Positions 18,760 to 27,900 of a stretch of DNA of 64,000 nt are shown here, piece by piece. The notes below the pieces were generated by a model that saw nothing but the letters and a program-made list of their open reading frames with translations, did not search any database and was not told the origin of the DNA. The DNA is taken from the NCBI RefSeq assembly GCF_024320785.1, contig NZ_JANDBC010000002.1:648371-712370 (forward strand). The letters are read 5' to 3'. Origin of the DNA: Gracilimonas sediminicola. GTDB taxonomy: Bacteria > Bacteroidota > Rhodothermia > Balneolales > Balneolaceae. The translations under genes and the position numbers were made by a program. Each line of letters starts with the position of its first letter. Position 1 is the stretch's first letter.

Positions 18760-19449
18760 TCAGTTAAAATAATTTTGAATGGATTCAGTCAGGTCGTCCA
18801 GAGTAGAGTATTCCGGGGTGATACAATTTTCAAAGCCTACTTCTTCAGCTGCGGCCTCTGTGGTAGGTCCAATACAAAAAACTTTAGCCGTTCCGTTTAT
18901 CTCATTCCGTTCAGAAAATGACTCCACCGCGCTTGGGCTCATAAAAACAATGCCGTCGTAGTTGGAAATATTTAAGGTATGAGGAGCCAGTTTAGTTCGG
19001 TAAACTTCCACGGAAGTAAGGTTTACATCCTCGCCCAGCAGTTTATTTAAGTCTCCGGCTTTTAAATTTCCGCAGAAATGAGTCACGTTTGTTAGTTCAA
19101 GCTCTTTCATCTTTTCAGCGAGAGCGACAACATTGTACTCGTCCGGAATGGTAACTTCAAGATTCAGTTCCTCCAGCATCTCAGCAGTTTTAGAACCTAC
19201 GGCAAAAATGTGTTCGGGTACTTCCAGGTCTTTAAAGGCCGGCTTGATAGCTTTTACTGCTTTCTTGCTGGTAAATATCCACGCATCGGTTTGGTCGGGA
19301 AGCTGGCTAATCCACATGGCGGGGATCACATACTCGAAGGTTATAAAGGGCACGCTCTCCACTGAGAAGCCGGACGACTGCAAGGCTGCCAACCTTTGCT
19401 TTTTAAGCCGTGTGGTGAATAAAATTCTGGGCTTGTTTTGGTTAATCAT
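18760..19449 (-). CDS. hemD: Uroporphyrinogen III synthase
   Basis: This 229-residue protein closes hydroxymethylbilane to uroporphyrinogen III. The sequence is poorly conserved as in all HemD proteins, but the two-lobed pattern is visible: WIFTSKKAVKAI in the first lobe, FMSPSAVESF and FCIGPTTEAAAEEVG in the second. It overlaps the hemC gene by 8 bases and abuts hemE, which supports the assignment. Confidence 0.9.
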   Translation of the reverse strand: MINQNKPRILFTTRLKKQRLAALQSSGFSVESVPFITFEYVIPAMWISQLPDQTDAWIFTSKKAVKAIKPAFKDLEVPEHIFAVGSKTAEMLEELNLEVTIPDEYNVVALAEKMKELELTNVTHFCGNLKAGDLNKLLGEDVNLTSVEVYRTKLAPHTLNISNYDGIVFMSPSAVESFSERNEINGTAKVFCIGPTTEAAAEEVGFENCITPEYSTLDDLTESIQNYFN

Positions 19450-20344
19450 TGGAATTTCGGTGGGTTAATAATTCAACCGCTCCGTCATTCTTCAATAAAT
19501 CAGCCCATTGATGCCCTTTTTCAGCCGTTGCTTCTGAAACCGGAATTTCCCGTTCTACATCCATTCGTCGTGAACCATCCAGAGCTAACACCGCTCCTGT
19601 GAAGTAAAGCATATCTTTTTTGATGTAGGCATGAGCCCCAACCGGTGATGAACACCCCGCTTCCAGTTCATTCAAAAACGCCCGTTCAATATCTACACAA
19701 ATCCGTGTCTCGTTGTGATTCAGCTTATTAAATAATTCCCGATGGGTGGTATCTTTTCTCGCTACTACTCCAACGGCTCCCTGCGATGGCGCCGGGATCA
19801 TCCAATCCAATACCTCGCTGATCCTGTTTTCAAAACCAATACGCTCCAAACCGGCATAGGCAAATACCGCTCCGTACCAATCGTTGTCATCCACTTTTTG
19901 TAGGCGGGTTGGTACATTTCCTCTCAGGCCAACTACTTCATCTCCCGGAAAACGATTTTTCCAGAAGGCGGTCCGGCGTATGCTCCCGGTTGCGATCGTT
20001 CGCCGGGTATTTTCTTTTTCCTCTTTGGGCTTCACCAGTACATCGCGGGGATTGCCTCTTTCCAGTACCGAAACCAAATCGAGGTCATTCAGCAATACGG
20101 TGGGTACATCTTTCAGAGAATGCACCGCAAGATCCACCTCTCCTTTAATAAGTGCATCATCCAGAGCCTTGGTAAAAACTCCTTTATCGCCCAGTTTGTG
20201 AATGGGAATATCCTGCTCTTTGTCGCCAAACGATTCAATTTCCACCAGCTGTGTTTGCACATCAAGGGCGTTCAGCTTTTTGCTGACTAATTCTGCCTGC
20301 CAAAGAGCGAGTGTACTTTTTCGGGTACCGATTTTAAGCTTCAT
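19442..20344 (-). CDS. hemC: Hydroxymethylbilane synthase (porphobilinogen deaminase)
   Basis: This 300-residue enzyme polymerises four porphobilinogens. KIGTRKSTLALWQAELV is the N-terminal signature. VHSLKDVPT carries substrate-binding residues. Cys of NELEAGCSSPVGAH (about residue 231) holds the dipyrromethane cofactor. The start overlaps the hemA 3' end by 11 bases and the stop overlaps hemD by 8, a tight operon. Confidence 0.96.
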   Translation of the reverse strand: MKLKIGTRKSTLALWQAELVSKKLNALDVQTQLVEIESFGDKEQDIPIHKLGDKGVFTKALDDALIKGEVDLAVHSLKDVPTVLLNDLDLVSVLERGNPRDVLVKPKEEKENTRRTIATGSIRRTAFWKNRFPGDEVVGLRGNVPTRLQKVDDNDWYGAVFAYAGLERIGFENRISEVLDWMIPAPSQGAVGVVARKDTTHRELFNKLNHNETRICVDIERAFLNELEAGCSSPVGAHAYIKKDMLYFTGAVLALDGSRRMDVEREIPVSEATAEKGHQWADLLKNDGAVELLTHRNSND

Positions 20345-21512
20345 TTTGTGCCTTCTCGAATTCTTTGTCGATTCGATCTATATGAATGGCCATGATTTTC
20401 TTTTTGATGCGGCGGGTCACTTCTTCCATCTTCGCATAAGAGTCGTCATCCATCTTATGTTTTACGCGGTCCAGTTCCGCATCGGTAATATCACTTAAGC
20501 GGTGATCAATTTCTTTGATGCGGGGTAACAGATACCTGGAGCGTTTTACACCTTTGAGAAAATCTGCTTTTTCTTCCTCTATGATTTCCTTGATTTTTGG
20601 AATGGCATTCTCTCTCTTTTCCAGCGCCTTTTGGTTGTCTTCATGAATGGAATCCATATCAACCAGCGTAACTTGCTCTAATTCACCCACGGCCGGCTCT
20701 ACATTCCGTGGCACGCTTAAATCAAGTACCAGCTGGGATCTCTCAACCCCTTTAAAATGCTCCGGGAGCAAGATGGGTTTATTAGCGCCGGTAGCGGCAA
20801 TGATGAGATCCGCTTTTTTGATTTCTTCATCCAGCTCTGAAAATGCATGAGCTTTTATGTCGAATGTGGAAGCCAGCTCTTTGGCCCTGTCGATGGTTCG
20901 GTTCACCACAGAAATGTGTTCTGCACCATTGGAAACCAGGTTTTTACAGGAAACCTTACCCATTTTCCCGGCTCCCACCAACAGGATGTTGATAGAGCTC
21001 AGGTCCTTAAAGTGATCAAGGGCATGCTGGGTGGCGGCAAAACCCACAGAAGCCGTACCTCGGCCGAAATCGGTTTCAGTACGGCTTCTTTTGTGTGCTC
21101 GGAAAACGGATTGTACCAGCTGGTGAAATTCACCGGAAAGCTGGTCTTTAGATTTTTTATAGGCCTGCTTAACCTGCTGGATGATCTGCACATCTCCCAA
21201 AACCTGGGAATCGAGCCCCGTGCCTACCTTATACAAATGATTGTAGGCATCCTCTTCTTCATAAACATACCCGTGCTCTTTAAAAAACTTGCGATCGGTA
21301 TTGGTTGATTTGCAAAGCGCAGAAATCAACACCTCCGAATCACAAAAAGCATATAGCTCGGTCCGGTTACAGGTATCCAGCATCATCACACCTCCGGGAA
21401 TATCTTTGGTGTGAAAATCCAAAAGCTCCCTGCGATGATTGTCTAAATAAAATAATTCACGAATAGAGACCTCACTTTTCCAGTGAGAAATTCCTATTGC
21501 ACTAAACCTCAT
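20334..21512 (-). CDS. hemA: Glutamyl-tRNA reductase
   Basis: This 392-residue enzyme reduces Glu-tRNA to glutamate-1-semialdehyde, the committed step of the C5 route. The catalytic cysteine is in MLDTCNRTELY (about residue 50). GSEVLGDVQI-type sequence (here GLDSQVLGDVQIIQQVK) follows, and ILLVGAGKMGKVSCKNLVSNGA is the NADPH-binding Rossmann motif. The C-terminal dimerisation helix is somewhat shorter than usual. It is the promoter-proximal gene of hemACDEFBL. The upstream region contains a strong inverted repeat at 21573-21598. Confidence 0.95.
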   Translation of the reverse strand: MRFSAIGISHWKSEVSIRELFYLDNHRRELLDFHTKDIPGGVMMLDTCNRTELYAFCDSEVLISALCKSTNTDRKFFKEHGYVYEEEDAYNHLYKVGTGLDSQVLGDVQIIQQVKQAYKKSKDQLSGEFHQLVQSVFRAHKRSRTETDFGRGTASVGFAATQHALDHFKDLSSINILLVGAGKMGKVSCKNLVSNGAEHISVVNRTIDRAKELASTFDIKAHAFSELDEEIKKADLIIAATGANKPILLPEHFKGVERSQLVLDLSVPRNVEPAVGELEQVTLVDMDSIHEDNQKALEKRENAIPKIKEIIEEEKADFLKGVKRSRYLLPRIKEIDHRLSDITDAELDRVKHKMDDDSYAKMEEVTRRIKKKIMAIHIDRIDKEFEKAQNEA

Positions 21513-21994
21513 AAATAGCTTCTAAAAAATTTCCGGCACATTGAATGACAAAGTAGTTTCTGAATGTGAAGATTATGTGAAGAAAATGATTCACATAACT
21601 TTAAAAACGCTCCTGAATAGATGTATAAGCTGATTTTGATCTTCACATTTCATGAAAGCGTGCCAAAGATAAGCCTCTTTCTGTTTAGAATTAATTCAAA
21701 TTCTTTATTTCCCTGATAAGCAATAGTTTTCCCTCTACACCAGAACCCTATCTCTGTCTCTTTCCCTTTGGGAGGGAAAGAGGACGCCTTGGTGGGATTG
21801 GTTTTGGGGTCTGGTTTCTGTTTGTATGGCCGGAATCTGTACGCACTCTTTTTTCAACATTATTCCCGGATAGCCTGATGGATGCCCGTGATGGTTGGTG
21901 CAGCTAATATCTAAACATCAACATCCCAACTCGATGTTAAATAGCTCAATGACTATATTCTCTCTTCTTCAAAAATATTAAATAAGCGTTTTTT
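21513..21994. other. Intergenic region between hemA and the DUF3127 gene
   Basis: This 482-bp divergent spacer holds no convincing gene. It contains the inverted repeats upstream of hemA and, at 21758-21782, a hairpin with 9-bp arms CTCTTTCCC/GGGAAAGAG. That hairpin resembles the palindrome inserted in the restriction gene near 26683-26706. Promoters for hemA (minus) and the DUF3127 gene (plus) must lie here, but I could not fix -10/-35 boxes. Confidence 0.6.
21573..21598. promoter_or_regulatory. Inverted repeat upstream of hemA
   Basis: Perfect 9-bp arms TTATGTGAA (21573-21581) and TTCACATAA (21590-21598) are separated by 8 bases, 60 bp upstream of the hemA start. A wider inverted pair of the same GTGAAGAT/ATCTTCAC type (about 21561-21573 and 21641-21654) surrounds it. 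This may be an operator or a leader hairpin. TGTGA-N10-TCACA has the wrong spacing for a CRP site. Confidence 0.55.
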
Positions 21995-22351
21995 ATGGAT
22001 CTTCAGTTAACAGGAAAAGTCACACAAATATTAGATGAGCAATCAGGTCAGGGGAAAAATGGTCCATGGAGAAAAAGAGATTTTATTCTCGAAACCAAAG
22101 GGCAGTACCCCAAGCAGGTGTGTATTACACAATGGGGTGATAACATCGATCAGCAGGCGGTTAATAAAGGAGATGAAGTCACTGTTTCCATTGACATCCA
22201 AAGCCGGGAATATAAAGGGAATTGGTACACCGACGTAAAGGCCTGGAAAGTTGAAAAAGCCCAGGGTGATGTGCAGGCCCCGCCAAGTGCCCCCGGTTTA
22301 ACCCGCGAAGGCAATCAGGAAATGGACCTGGATGACGACCTGCCGTTTTAG
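21995..22351 (+). CDS. DUF3127 OB-fold-like protein
   Basis: This 118-residue protein matches the small Bacteroidota-type DUF3127 family: an N-terminal LTGKVTQILDEQSGQGKNGPW, then ILETKGQYPKQVCITQWGD, DEVTVSIDIQSREYKGNWYTDVKAWKVE, and an acidic tail MDLDDDLPF. The strand pattern and the acidic C-terminal tip resemble a single-stranded-DNA-binding OB protein; an SSB-like role is inference. It is a single gene, followed by a hairpin that serves the opposite strand. Confidence 0.82.
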   Translation: MDLQLTGKVTQILDEQSGQGKNGPWRKRDFILETKGQYPKQVCITQWGDNIDQQAVNKGDEVTVSIDIQSREYKGNWYTDVKAWKVEKAQGDVQAPPSAPGLTREGNQEMDLDDDLPF

Positions 22352-22376
22352 CCGAAATAGGAAGTTACTTGCCCAA

Positions 22377-22406
22377 CAAAAAAACCACCGCCCTCACAAG
22401 CGGTGG
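22377..22406 (-). terminator. Terminator for the aldo/keto reductase gene
   Basis: The stem CCACCGC/GCGGTGG (22385-22391 and 22400-22406) is preceded on the plus strand by seven A, i.e. followed by T7 when read leftward. It thus ends minus-strand transcripts arriving from 22553. Confidence 0.7.
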
Positions 22407-22552
22407 CCGTTGGATCAACCTTTGAAAAGCTACTTTCAGAATTGATACCCATAACTCAATACACTATTAAATAACGATAGTACAGCCTCTTTTTCACCGC
22501 ATATCTGTGTAGTATTTACCAAAACGTGTATTGAGCTTTTAAATGACTCGGT

Positions 22553-23554
22553 TTAATTCCGTCTCCAGTCGATATCTTCCTTTGGCTTGTTGTCCAGGAT
22601 TTCCTCAATTTTACCCATCACTTCCTCATCTACCTTATCGAGGATGTCCATGGTTTTCATGTTTTGCTCCACCTGTTCCACAGTAGAAGCCCCGGTAATT
22701 ACAGTGCTGACATTCTCATTGTTCAGGCACCATGCCAGTGCAAGTTGAGGCATCGGAACGCCTATTTCATCAGATACAGCTGCCAGGTTAGCTACTTTTC
22801 TAAGCTTGGCTTTTCCCTCTTCGCTTTCAAGCAGCTTTTTTCGGAGCCAGCTGTACTTTTCCAAATCCAGTCGCGAACCTTCCGGGATTCCATCATTGTA
22901 CTTTCCGGTGAGCAAGCCACTGGCCAGCGGACTCCAAATGGTAGTCCCCAATCCAATATCTTCATACAGGGCTGAAAATTCTTTCTCCACCTTATCCCGC
23001 TTGAACATGTTGTATTCCGGCTGCTCCATCAGCGGTGGACGTAAATGATTCTCCCGGGCAAAATCGTAGGCTTTGCGGATTTGATCGGCACTCCACTCGC
23101 TGGTTCCCCAGTATAGGGCCTTGCCTTCGTTAATCATTTGATTCATAGCCCAAACGGTTTCTTCCACCGGGGTGAACTTGTCGGGGCGGTGGCAAAAAAT
23201 GAGATCTACATAATCCGTTTGTAGTCGCCTCAGGGAAGCTTCTGTTCCCTCTTTAATATGCTTAAATGACAAGCCCTGATCGTTTTCACCTTCGCCGCCC
23301 CAGAATATTTTGGTTGAAAGCACCAGATCCGACCGTTTCCATTCAGCTTTTTTGATAACCTGTCCCATAATGGTTTCCGACTTCCCCATCTCATACGCCT
23401 CAGCATTATCAAAGAAATTCACGCCGGCATCATAAGCCGTTTTCATTTGATTGTAGGCGAGATCTGTATCCACCTGTTCGCCAAAAGTAACCCACGATCC
23501 AAATGACAGCGCTGATACTTTAAGTCCTGATCTTCCTAAAAACCTGTATTCCAT
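22553..23554 (-). CDS. Aldo/keto reductase (Kv-beta/YghZ-like)
   Basis: This 333-residue NADPH-dependent TIM-barrel oxidoreductase has the family order: MEYRFLGRSGLKVSALSFGSW, the catalytic Asp/Tyr in FFDNAEAYEMGKSE, Lys in LVLSTKIFWGG, and His in DLIFCHRPD. The C-terminal VITGASTVEQVEQN cofactor-binding segment is typical of the potassium-channel beta-subunit-like subgroup, often active on aldehydes and ketones such as methylglyoxal. The physiological substrate is unknown. It appears monocistronic. Confidence 0.92.
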   Translation of the reverse strand: MEYRFLGRSGLKVSALSFGSWVTFGEQVDTDLAYNQMKTAYDAGVNFFDNAEAYEMGKSETIMGQVIKKAEWKRSDLVLSTKIFWGGEGENDQGLSFKHIKEGTEASLRRLQTDYVDLIFCHRPDKFTPVEETVWAMNQMINEGKALYWGTSEWSADQIRKAYDFARENHLRPPLMEQPEYNMFKRDKVEKEFSALYEDIGLGTTIWSPLASGLLTGKYNDGIPEGSRLDLEKYSWLRKKLLESEEGKAKLRKVANLAAVSDEIGVPMPQLALAWCLNNENVSTVITGASTVEQVEQNMKTMDILDKVDEEVMGKIEEILDNKPKEDIDWRRN

Positions 23555-23944
23555 AACCTGTATTTCTGATTTAATTTTTCTTTTCAGTGATTCAATGTGT
23601 TAACAGCTCATAACTGTAATGCGTTCTGCGTATTCCGAAAAAGTAGTGAAGAACAGAATAGCGATTTCAGATTAAAATGAACGGCTGATATCTATATAGT
23701 GAGCATCATATTACCTACATCTCAGCAGCTATAAATATAGTATTACCTGTTATTACTTACCTATAAGAAACCATTGAATAACAAAAGTAAAACAGATTTG
23801 GTCAGCCGGGCACCTCTGCCGTATATTGATTGGAGTTACTTGAAACAAAAGCCCTTCTACAAGTAATTTTATCTCTTTCCTTCCATTTCTCCCTTCTTCT
23901 TTGGTGAAATAACTATGTCTGATTACATCGATGAAAGCAAAACC

Positions 23945-24869
23945 CGGCCATCGCGAGGAGTAGTGTGTGGTTAGTAGTAAAAGCCGGTCATCGCGAGGAG
24001 GAACCTTGCAGAATCTATGGCAACCCAGCTTGGCGACGAAGCGATCTCCTTAACCTACTTGGGATGTCGGTTCAGGGAGATTGCCGCGTCGGTATGCATC
24101 ACAGCCCTGCATTCGGATTTACGGGCTCCTCGCAATGACGCGCGGGGGGTTAATGAGTAGAAAAAACCCGTCATCGCGAGGAGTAGTATATGGTAAATCA
24201 GGACTCCCCTGCCTGGCCACGACGCGATCTCCTTAAGCTACTTGGGATATCGATTCGGGGAGATTGCCGCGTCGGCATGCATCCCAGTCCTGCATTCGGA
24301 TTTACGGGCTCCTCGCAATGACGCGCGGGGGGTTAATGAGTAGAAAAAACCCGTCATCGCGAGGAGTAGAGTGTGGTGAAGCAGGACTCCCTTGCCGGAC
24401 GACGACGCGATCCCCTTGATGTGCTTGGGAGGTCGGTTCGGGGAGATTGCCGCGTCGGTATGCATCCCAGCCCTGCATTCGGATTTACGGCTCCTCGCAA
24501 TGACGCGTGGGGGGGTTAATGAGTAGAAAAAACCTGGTCATCGCGAGGAGTAGAGTGTGGTGAAGCAGGACTCCCCTGCCGGACGACTCGATCTCCTTGA
24601 TGTGCCTGGGATGTCGGTTCAGGGAGATTGCCGCGTCGGTTTGCACCCAGCCCTACGTTCGGATTTACGGGCTCCTCGCAATGACGCGTGCGGGGTTAAT
24701 GAGTAGAAAAAAGACGGTCATCGCGAGGAGTAAAGTGTGGTGAAGCCGGACTCCCTTGCCGGGCGACGACGCGATCTCCTTGAGCTACTTGGGAGGTCGA
24801 TTCGGGGAGATTGCCGCGTCGGTATGCATCCCAGCCCTGCATTCGGATTTACGGGCTCCTCGCAATGAC
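23945..24869. repeat. Five-unit ~183-bp tandem repeat with inverted ends
   Basis: Five units start at 23987, 24170, 24353, 24537 and 24717 (periods 183, 183, 184, 180). Each begins GTCATCGCGAGGAG and ends CTCCTCGCAATGAC after 149-153 bp, so the ends are inverted repeats with one mismatch. Inside, GCGATCTCC and GGAGATTGC form a second inverted pair, so each unit can fold into a long hairpin. A ~30-bp linker (GGGTTAATGAGTAGAAAAAA) joins units, and a partial copy sits at 23945. The region 23555-23944 shows no gene. Open frames inside the array are by-products of the repeat. Confidence 0.9.
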
Positions 24870-24900
24870 GGGGGCGCCGGGCGGGGTGTGGGTTTGTTAA

Positions 24901-27900
24901 TTACCCCACACTCTCTTCCACGATGGCTATTTCTTCTTCGGTGAGGCCGTAGAGCTGGTACACCAGCTGATCGATTTCCGCCTCCAACGCGCCGGTGTCG
25001 GCTTCGGGGTTTTCTTTTTTGGCGGTGAGGATTTGTGTTACGCATTCCTTTAATGAATCTGTTTTAACGATAGGAATTTCAGAAACATACATTGGTTTGT
25101 ATTCATAATACCCACCTCTTTTTGTCGATGAAGTATGAGTTATTACAAAGTCAGCTACTTTGGAATTTAAAACTCCTAAAAGATTTAAGTCTTCAATGGG
25201 AATAATCGAAGTCTTATCATTCGAATATTTCCCTTCCTTATCAAAAGTATAATTAGCCTGATTTGTGATAGCTGGTATTATAATTTTAGGTTTTTCAAAT
25301 TCTTCGAAATAGTCAACCGCATCCTGAATTTCATACCACTTGTAACTTCCGGGTTTTCTTCCCGGCCAATCTTTATTTGGGACATCTTTTGGTCTTGGTT
25401 CAAGTTCTTTTTTAAAGCCTTCTAAATATTTTTTTATTGCCGGGTATTTATCAAGATCTGTCCCTCTTCTTGTAAAGATTAAATAATTCTCTTGATCCGG
25501 CTGCTGATACCTTTTAATATCTCGTCCAGCCAAAAACGGTTTAATAATTTCTGCACTGGAAGCATCTTCTTCAATCAGTCGGTCTTTGGTTTCTTCATCA
25601 ATCACAAAAGCTTTGTTATAACCCGTCAATACACCGCGATAAATTTTTCCGTCCACATATTCTCCCAAAGGGATTCCGGCTTTTTTTAACTTCTCCAGTA
25701 ATTTTTGAGTTCTCAAAGGCACTAACGACCACCCTTCCTCACTTAGTTTTGATGCATCTACCTCAAAAGCCTGTTCTTCTTCCAGTACATCAAAATCTTC
25801 TACCGGTAGGGTTTCCACTTCCAGCGCTTTAAATACCGTTGGGTTATCAGATTTCCTTATTTCCAATAAACAGGGGTAAGTGGTGGCTTCCTCAAATACA
25901 GATAAATCCCCAAAATCGGTAATGGCTGTAATTTGTTTTTGTTGTAGCCAGGTTCGGAGTGGCTTTCCATAATTTGCCCGCATCCATTTGTTGGCTACAA
26001 TGTAATGGAAGTAGCCATTTTCTTTATTCAGCTTCACCCCTTGCTCAATAAAGTAAGCGTATAAATCTGCGGTTCCCGCATATACCTCAAAATGAGTTTT
26101 CAGAAAGGGTTTTATATCGCCTAAGGCTTCCTGCCGTACATAAGGCGGATTCCCAATCACCACATCAAAACCGATGTACTTTCCTTCTTCATCGAGCACT
26201 TCCGGGAATTCGAAGCGCCATTCAAAAGCTTCGCGGTAAAAGGCGCCGGCTTCTTCTTCGGCTTTCTGCTCTTCCAGTTTAGCAACTTTCTTTTCCTGCT
26301 TTTTGAGCTCTTTCTTCGTCGCCTTGCCTTCCCCGAATAAATCTTCGTTCTGCATCAGCTCCAGCTTACCGCGGGCTTTACTCAGCTTTTTGTTAATGGG
26401 CTTGTTGTTGAGCAGGTTTTCGCTGTATTCGGCTTTTATATCATCAATCAATTTTTGCAGGCGCTGCTTTTCGTTTCGGTCGCGCGTTTCGCGGTAGTTT
26501 CGTACGGCCTGCTTGTAATCGTGCAGCGAGTGCTCGCTTTTCTTAAAGATGGAGCTGAGGTCTTCATCCAGCCCGAACCGGCTTACCAGCGAGTTCCCCT
26601 GCTTTATGTTGATGTCGATGTTGGGGAGGACTTCGAGCTCGGAATAGGGAGAAACACCTCCCTCTACCTGTCCTTCGGACATCTTTCTCCCTTCTGAGGG
26701 AGAAAGAGCCTCTTCTTTATTGTCATCTTGGACCTGATCCGGGATCTCTTGCGGGCCGGATGTATAATAGGCGTGCTTCAGCAGTTCGATCCACAGGCGG
26801 AGGCGGCATATTTTTACCGAGTTGGGATTGATATCTACCCCAAACAGGCAGTTTTCAATCAGGAATTTCTTTTCATGGAACAGCGCCTCCTGAATACGCT
26901 GGCTTTCTTTGCCGGCGGGTTTGCGTTCTACCTTGCCATTTTTCCAGTGGTGATTGAGCTTGTACTCAAACAATTCGCCGTTGTGCTCTATCGCCAGCTC
27001 ATCGTTTTCCACAGAAATATCCAGGCGGGAAATATACTTACCCTCGTGATCTGTCAGCACCTTCAGTTCCGATTTGATGGCAATCAGTTCATTCAGGCAC
27101 GAAACCAGGAAGTGCCCCGACCCCACCGCCGGGTCACAAATGGTAATGGAATTGATCACCTCATTCACTTCCGAAAGCTCTTTGGCTTCAATTTTCCGGG
27201 GAAGTTCATCAAAACTCCCGCAATCCCAGCCAAAGGCTTCATTCAGCTTATCCGTCACCGATTTACGCAGCGTTTCCCGCGCCATATATTCGGTGATGAA
27301 GCCGGGGGTAAAAAACGAGCCGTCTTTGTAGCCGTTGATCTTCTCAAAAATCAGGCCCAGCACCGAAGCGTTGATCAGCGTTTTATCTTCGGTTTGAATG
27401 CCGCCCGAACTTTCGGCACTGAAGTTATAGGCATCCAGAAAGCGGAGCAGGTAATCGAGGGTGCTCAGTTTTTCTTTAGGCGGCTTTGCTCCCTTTTTCA
27501 GGATACTCCGGGAATGCAAATCCAGCGTGGCTTTATCATCCAGCCCGGAAATCTGAATGGTGGTTTTCTCCAGCCTGGTGGAATCGAATAACGAGGAGTT
27601 CAGGTACGGTATATGCCCGAAGCGTTCCTGCACCGATGCCGGTCGTTCCTGGTTCCGCAGTGCCAGCACCCGGAAAAAGAGCTTGTTGAGTTCGTCGTAC
27701 TCATCAATGGTTTCGTAACTCAGAAATTTAAATTTCTCATCATATTGGTGATACGCCAGCAGCTGGGCTTCCATCAGTTTCAGGAACAGCACCCGGTTCA
27801 TCCAGGTAATCACCAATTCCAGCGCCACCCCAAACAGCTGATCGTCTTCCTCATCCCCATAGTGCACGGTGGCATCACGCACTTCGTTCATGTGCTGGTC

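Noticed and set aside
21577..21595. CRP/FNR operator upstream of hemA
   Set aside because: The TGTGA and TCACA halves are 10 bases apart rather than 6, so I list it only as an inverted repeat.
23987..24869. CRISPR array
   Set aside because: Units are ~150 bp, nearly identical throughout, with inverted ends; there are no short repeats with unique spacers and no cas genes.
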